Part shown: piece by piece, positions 27,432 through 29,992 of the stretch | Layout: the number at the start of each line of letters is the position of its first letter | Numbering within the stretch: position 1 is the stretch's first letter | Virus record (IMG/VR): IMGVR_UViG_3300025759_000452 | Coordinates: 1 to 29,992 of that record | Length of the DNA: 29,992 nt | Reading direction: 5' to 3' (one strand) | Origin: a virus | The notes under the pieces: model-generated | What the model was told of the DNA's origin: nothing | The model's input: only the letters and a program-made list of their open reading frames with translations | Database searches by the model: none | Program-made: the position numbers and the translations under genes

Positions 27432-28069
27432 TACCGCGCTGCCTCGACCATCTCGGTCAGCCAAGTGTTGTATTTGTCCCAGGCGGCGTCCTTGGCGGCG
27501 TCCCAGGCGGCGTCCCTGGCGGCGGCCCTGGCGGCGTCCCAGGCGGCGGCCCTGGCGGCGTCCCAGGCGGCGTCCCAGGCGGCGGCCCAGGCGGCGGCCC
27601 TGGCGGCGTCCCTGGCGGCGTCCCAGGCGGCGTCCCAGGCGGCGGCCCAGGCGGGCGCCCAGGCGGCGGCACTGGCGGTGGCCCTGGCGGCGTCCCAGGC
27701 GGCGTCCCTTAATTTTTCATCACCCGTTTCAAGATACTTCCGCACCACGTCGGGCGCGTCCCACAGGTGGATGACGTCGAGAGCAACCCGTCGCGCAAAG
27801 GCGCAGAGAACATCCTCGCCATCAACCGACCACAAAATTGTCCGTTCTCGGCAGACGAATTTATCGTCTTGAGCTTGAACAATATCGCCGCACTCAACGC
27901 GGTGGATTACGTGTCCTGGCGCATAGGTCAGCGCGTCAAAGATACGTTCGCTCGCGTGTAGACCCGTGGCGCATATCTCTACCGGCCCATCATGCCGCAG
28001 AACCTCACCAACCGGCGGAATCGGCCGCCCATCGCGCAGCTTGTCCGCCGTGAAATGCCATGCCTTCAT
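27431..28069 (-). CDS. DUF7666-like protein with 19 tetrapeptide repeats
   Basis: 212 aa from ATG 28069, chosen over GTG 28078 because GAGGAG lies about 8 bases upstream of the ATG. Residues 1-120 form a compact domain (KAWHFTADKLRDGRPIPPVG ... ICATGLHASERIFDALTYAP ... VIHLWDAPDVVRKYLETGDE) that recurs in phages and prophages. It is followed by 19 exact-period tetrapeptides [W/R/K/S][D/A]xA (residues 121-196) and a short W-containing end (DKYNTWLTEMVEAAR). A single long Ala-rich helix with Trp or Arg every four residues is predicted. Biochemical role unknown; start and stop overlap neighbours. The repeat makes this gene prone to length change. Confidence 0.75.
   Translation of the reverse strand: MKAWHFTADKLRDGRPIPPVGEVLRHDGPVEICATGLHASERIFDALTYAPGHVIHRVECGDIVQAQDDKFVCRERTILWSVDGEDVLCAFARRVALDVIHLWDAPDVVRKYLETGDEKLRDAAWDAARATASAAAWAPAWAAAWDAAWDAARDAARAAAWAAAWDAAWDAARAAAWDAARAAARDAAWDAAKDAAWDKYNTWLTEMVEAAR
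27482..27709 (-). repeat. 19 x 12-bp coding tandem repeat
   Basis: 228 bp = 19 units of 12 bp, each encoding one [WRKS][DAT]-x-A tetrapeptide, for example TGG GAC GCC GCC or CGC GAC GCC GCC. The units differ mainly at the first (TGG/CGC/AGG/AAG) and second (GAC/GCC) codons. Very high GC and near-identical units favour slippage and recombination between copies. Confidence 0.9.
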
Positions 28070-28374
28070 TTCTTCCACTCCTCATACCGCCACCGCGCGC
28101 CGTCCCGAATGAGGGCCATCACGGCTTCGGTGTGTTCGTTCATCATCCGAACCCAGAAGGTCGCTTCCCCGTGCTGATGCTGGTCCCGGTGGTAGTCCGG
28201 GCAGACCGGCAGCGCGTAGAAGTCGGACGGCTTCATGCCCATGCCCCCGTCCGCCCCCAGTCGGATATGCGCGGGATCACACGGGGACCGCCCGGTGAAG
28301 ACGCACGGTTGTTTGCGGAGCCAATCGAGATAGGCCCGGTCGCGGTGGGGCTGGCGCTTGGGGAGGAGGGTCAT
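28066..28374 (-). CDS. HNH-type endonuclease (DUF968/Ref-like)
   Basis: 102 aa from ATG 28374 overlapping the previous TGA; a longer frame to 28476 lies over that gene. The motif series RAYLDWLRKQPCVFTGRSPC, DPAHIRLGADGGMGMKPSDF and ALPVCPDYHRDQHQHG is the His-Asn-His-like zinc nuclease found in DUF968 and P1 Ref-type phage recombination nucleases (Cys, HIR, PxC..HH..xH). The second His position reads YHRDQH. Near ERF and SSB it probably nicks or cleaves recombination intermediates. Confidence 0.8.
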   Translation of the reverse strand: MTLLPKRQPHRDRAYLDWLRKQPCVFTGRSPCDPAHIRLGADGGMGMKPSDFYALPVCPDYHRDQHQHGEATFWVRMMNEHTEAVMALIRDGARWRYEEWKK

Positions 28375-28586
28375 TCGACAATGACCTTGCCGTCTCCGTC
28401 CACGTTGATGCCGAGCGATTTGTCGACGTATTTGACGCCCCTTACCGAACCATCGGTGTGAAAACGGAGGAGGCATTGATTAAGTCCACCCTTTTGCGCC
28501 ATGAGAAGAATGCCCCCGTCGTCTTCCACCAAGGAGAGGCAGACTGGGATCTGATTTTCTTCACTGTTCAGAATAAACCTCGGCAT
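28371..28586 (-). CDS. Hypothetical protein, 71 aa
   Basis: ATG 28586 has an excellent ribosome-binding site (AAGGAGGT) about 6 bases upstream. The chain (PRFILNSEENQIPVCLSLVE, DDGGILLMAQKGGLNQCLLR, VKYVDKSLGINVDGDGKVIV) looks all-beta, with regular strand-turn alternation. No motif, family or membrane segment recognised. The strong start signal in front of the nuclease gene suggests high expression; the two genes overlap by 4 bases. Confidence 0.7.
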   Translation of the reverse strand: MPRFILNSEENQIPVCLSLVEDDGGILLMAQKGGLNQCLLRFHTDGSVRGVKYVDKSLGINVDGDGKVIVE

Positions 28587-28656
28587 CTCTAACCTCCTTG
28601 ATCTTGCTACCCGGAAACCCCTCTAGAACGGCTTTTACGAGGGGGTGGTCAAAAGG
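28561..28656 (-). pseudogene. DnaX-tail-like fragment in +1 frame behind ssb
   Basis: Directly after the ssb stop, in the +1 frame, the strand reads [20 protein letters not shown] and then VRDAEVYSEQ before a stop at 28561. This is close to the HPLVxAVLxxFPGAxIxxVR element I know from the ends of alphaproteobacterial DNA polymerase III tau subunits and some phage proteins. There is no proper start in this frame. The ssb end CCC TTT TGA C would permit a +1 slip into it. It may be a decayed fragment, an alternative SSB tail, or chance. Confidence 0.35.
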
Positions 28657-29074
28657 GGATTTCGTCGTTGAAATCCTCCTGCGGCGGGTCTTGGCGGGCC
28701 TTGTCCGGGTAGTCACCCGTGGGCGCCCGCGTGTCGAGCATTTGCAGTTCGCCGCGATAGCGTTGCAGCACGATCTCGGTGGTGTACTTCTCCACGCCGC
28801 TTTGATCGGTCCACTTGCGGGTCTGCAGCTGGCCTTCCAAGTAGACCTTCGATCCCTTGCGCAGATACCGTTCGGCAACTTCGGCAAGGCGGTCGTTGAA
28901 GATCACCACCCGGTGCCATTCGGTGCGCTCCTTGCGCTCGCCGCTGTTGCGATTCTTCCAGCTTTCCGACGTGGCGACGGAGAGATTGACGATCTTCGTC
29001 CCGTCTTGTGTGGTGCGCACGTCCGGGTCACGCCCGACGTTGCCAACCAGAATCACTTTGTTGATGCTCGCCAT
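28649..29074 (-). CDS. ssb: Single-stranded DNA-binding protein
   Basis: 141 aa from ATG 29074 with GGAG 6 bases upstream. The OB fold is complete: [71 protein letters not shown] and [16 protein letters not shown] short disordered linker leads to the acidic tip DFNDEIPF that recruits partners in bacterial SSBs. It coats ssDNA for replication and for the ERF annealase encoded next to it. Slightly shorter than E. coli SSB owing to the short linker. Confidence 0.95.
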   Translation of the reverse strand: MASINKVILVGNVGRDPDVRTTQDGTKIVNLSVATSESWKNRNSGERKERTEWHRVVIFNDRLAEVAERYLRKGSKVYLEGQLQTRKWTDQSGVEKYTTEIVLQRYRGELQMLDTRAPTGDYPDKARQDPPQEDFNDEIPF

Positions 29075-29077
29075 CGT

Positions 29078-29674
29078 CTACTCCGCTGCTTGTGGGGTGA
29101 GTTCGGCCGCCCGCGCGATCTTCAGGTCTTCCAGGCGCTTTCGCCAGTTGGGTGGCAGGGCTTCGATATGCTTCTGGTTCTCGGTCCAGATCGTGTCGAT
29201 CACGGCGAGCGCATCGGCGCCCCTGAGTGCGTCGGCAATTTCCTTGGCCTTCTTTTCCGCCGGCGACGGTTCGGCCTTCTTCGCCGCACCCTGCGCCGCG
29301 TTGGCGTCGTCGTCTTCGTCCGCCGAGATGCCGACCATCGTCGCCATGCCGTACCGTTTGGCGTAGGTCAACGCGCTGCCCATCGCCTGCGGCTTGTCCA
29401 ACACGACCGGGAGGGGGTACTCCCCTTCGATCCACTGCCCGGACGAATGGGCAAGGCGGGTGCAAAGGACCAACCCAAACTCGGTCTGTATCGTGTACTG
29501 GATGAGAGACAGGTTGTGTTTGGACAGCGCCGGGATCACCGCGTCTCGAATGGATGCAAGGTCCGCGTACTTGCTTTTGAAGTGCGGATTGACCTTGTTC
29601 AACGGCGCGTTGCTCATCTCGCTTTGCGCCTTCGCCAACGCGGCGGCGAGTTCGTTGATCTGTTCACTCTGCAT
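29078..29674 (-). CDS. ERF-family ssDNA annealing protein
   Basis: 198 aa from ATG 29674 (a longer frame to 29770 lies over the preceding gene). The conserved ERF core is clear: INELAAALAKAQSEMSNAPL, then NPHFKSKYADLASIRDAVIP, LSKHNLSLIQYTIQ, LVLCTRLAHSSGQWIEGEYP and PQAMGSALTYAKRYGMATMV. A charged linker and short helical C-terminus (LPPNWRKRLEDLKIARAAE) follow. ERF proteins form rings that anneal complementary ssDNA for recombination and genome circularisation. Paired with SSB, as in many phages. Confidence 0.93.
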   Translation of the reverse strand: MQSEQINELAAALAKAQSEMSNAPLNKVNPHFKSKYADLASIRDAVIPALSKHNLSLIQYTIQTEFGLVLCTRLAHSSGQWIEGEYPLPVVLDKPQAMGSALTYAKRYGMATMVGISADEDDDANAAQGAAKKAEPSPAEKKAKEIADALRGADALAVIDTIWTENQKHIEALPPNWRKRLEDLKIARAAELTPQAAE

Positions 29675-29957
29675 TGATTTCTTCCATTGCCATGAGATAC
29701 AAATATTCGCTTTCGGTGATCGCTTCTCCAAAGGTGGCGACCTGACCGATATCGGCGGGCTCTCCCGCAATCGTCGCGGTCTTCACCGGGCTGCGGTCCA
29801 GTTGCTCGCCCGTGTCTGGGTCAACCGCCACGGTCTTCTCGATCCTTGCGGGACGCCATGCCCCGCGCCGTTCTGTCCGCACCCGGTAGAACCCGCAGGG
29901 CGCCCGCGCCGCCTGATCCTCGAACAGCGCGTCCCACATTCCCTGCGAAGTAATCAC
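29664..29957 (-). CDS. Hypothetical early protein, 97 aa
   Basis: GTG 29957 overlaps the stop of a further upstream gene (GTGA), and its end overlaps ERF by 11 bases. The sequence has MWDALFEDQAARAPCGFYRV then RTERRGAWRPARI, mixed charge, then a region VAVDPDTGEQLDRSPV and an acidic end (ESEYLYLMAMEEINAE). No motif or family is recognised; the beta-rich first half suggests a small globular protein. An internal ATG (M7) is a possible alternative start. Confidence 0.65.
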   Translation of the reverse strand: MITSQGMWDALFEDQAARAPCGFYRVRTERRGAWRPARIEKTVAVDPDTGEQLDRSPVKTATIAGEPADIGQVATFGEAITESEYLYLMAMEEINAE

Positions 29958-29992
29958 CCGCCAGCCCCCACCATCGCGAGGAACAGCAAGGC
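29954..29992 (-). CDS. 3' end of an upstream early gene (truncated by window)
   Basis: Twelve codons and a TGA are visible (ALLFLAMVGAGG then stop), entering from the right edge. The end is hydrophobic, so the product may finish in a membrane segment. Its stop overlaps the GTG of the next gene. Too short to identify. Confidence 0.5.
   Translation of the reverse strand, partial: ALLFLAMVGAGG

Noticed and set aside
27314-27712. Plus-strand Gly/Pro-rich ORF (GGVPGGVPGG repeats) across the same repeat
   Set aside because: It is the reverse reading of the tetrapeptide repeat; the minus-strand frame has a conserved N-terminal domain, a good ribosome-binding site and coupled neighbours, whereas this one has none.
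27477-27717. Regular GC-rich repeats that resemble a CRISPR-like array at first glance
   Set aside because: Units are contiguous 12-mers with no unique spacers and are in frame with a protein; this is a coding tandem repeat.

Overview
This window is a contiguous stretch of a GC-rich tailed bacteriophage (or prophage) genome. The virion gene set is that of a short-tailed podovirus: terminase pair, large portal, scaffold, coat, decoration-like protein, adaptor, P22 gp10-type nozzle, several ejection-type internal proteins and one tail fibre, with no tape measure, tail tube, sheath or baseplate genes. An alphaproteobacterial host is the best guess. This rests on the high GC, a holin of the GTA/alphaproteobacterial 3-TM type, a DUF1515-like protein, a DUF6456-like protein and a remnant of a cytosine methyltransferase family that I know mainly from that class. 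No integrase, repressor, tRNA, rRNA, CRISPR array or insertion sequence was found, so the lifestyle cannot be decided from this window.

Layout. 1-2837 (+): the 3' part of a TOPRIM/helicase replication gene, an HTH protein, an internally deleted DNA cytosine methyltransferase and small accessory genes. 2838-3854 (+): a membrane-anchored trypsin-like protease behind its own sigma70-like promoter, then two tiny acidic ORFs. 3855-19895 (+): a tightly packed late operon, most junctions overlapping by 1-11 bases: small and large terminase, portal, scaffold, coat, decoration, two adjacent DUF115/MptE-like proteins, tail adaptor, nozzle, a GNAT acetyltransferase and four internal/ejection-type proteins. 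19883-20200 (-): one isolated antisense membrane protein gene with a near-consensus promoter placed so that its mRNA would be leaderless. 20247-23993 (+): tail fibre, a probable fibre-associated protein and a lysis block (DUF1515-like protein, 2-TM mini-protein, amidase, 3-TM holin, 1-TM mini-protein). 24071-25670 (+): a winged-helix/metallophosphatase protein and a DUF5664 (MazZ-like) nucleotide pyrophosphohydrolase. 25685-29992 (-): a leftward early-type operon with an ERF annealase, SSB, an HNH-type nuclease, a tetrapeptide-repeat protein, a DUF1367-like protein, an excisionase/MerR-type DNA-binding protein and small unknowns. It converges on the late operon at about 25.68 kb.

How the genes fit together. 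Rightward genes replicate, package, build the virion and lyse the cell. Leftward genes handle recombination, ssDNA and probably host takeover. The most unusual features are regulatory. Two terminator-like hairpins lie inside coding sequences (protease start and lysis mini-ORF), three further hairpins lie at gene ends (two of them span stop codons), and a consensus host-type promoter fires an antisense membrane-protein gene in the middle of the virion operon. The in-frame collapsed methyltransferase, the tandem DUF115-like pair, the 19-copy tetrapeptide repeat and a DnaX-tail-like fragment behind ssb are the other points worth a second look.

Several genes are too short for a 60-residue ORF cutoff but are supported by overlap and ribosome-binding sites: 3717-3854, 12375-12542, 22678-22857 and, tentatively, 7561-7620. 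All function names come from reading motifs by eye; no database search was run.
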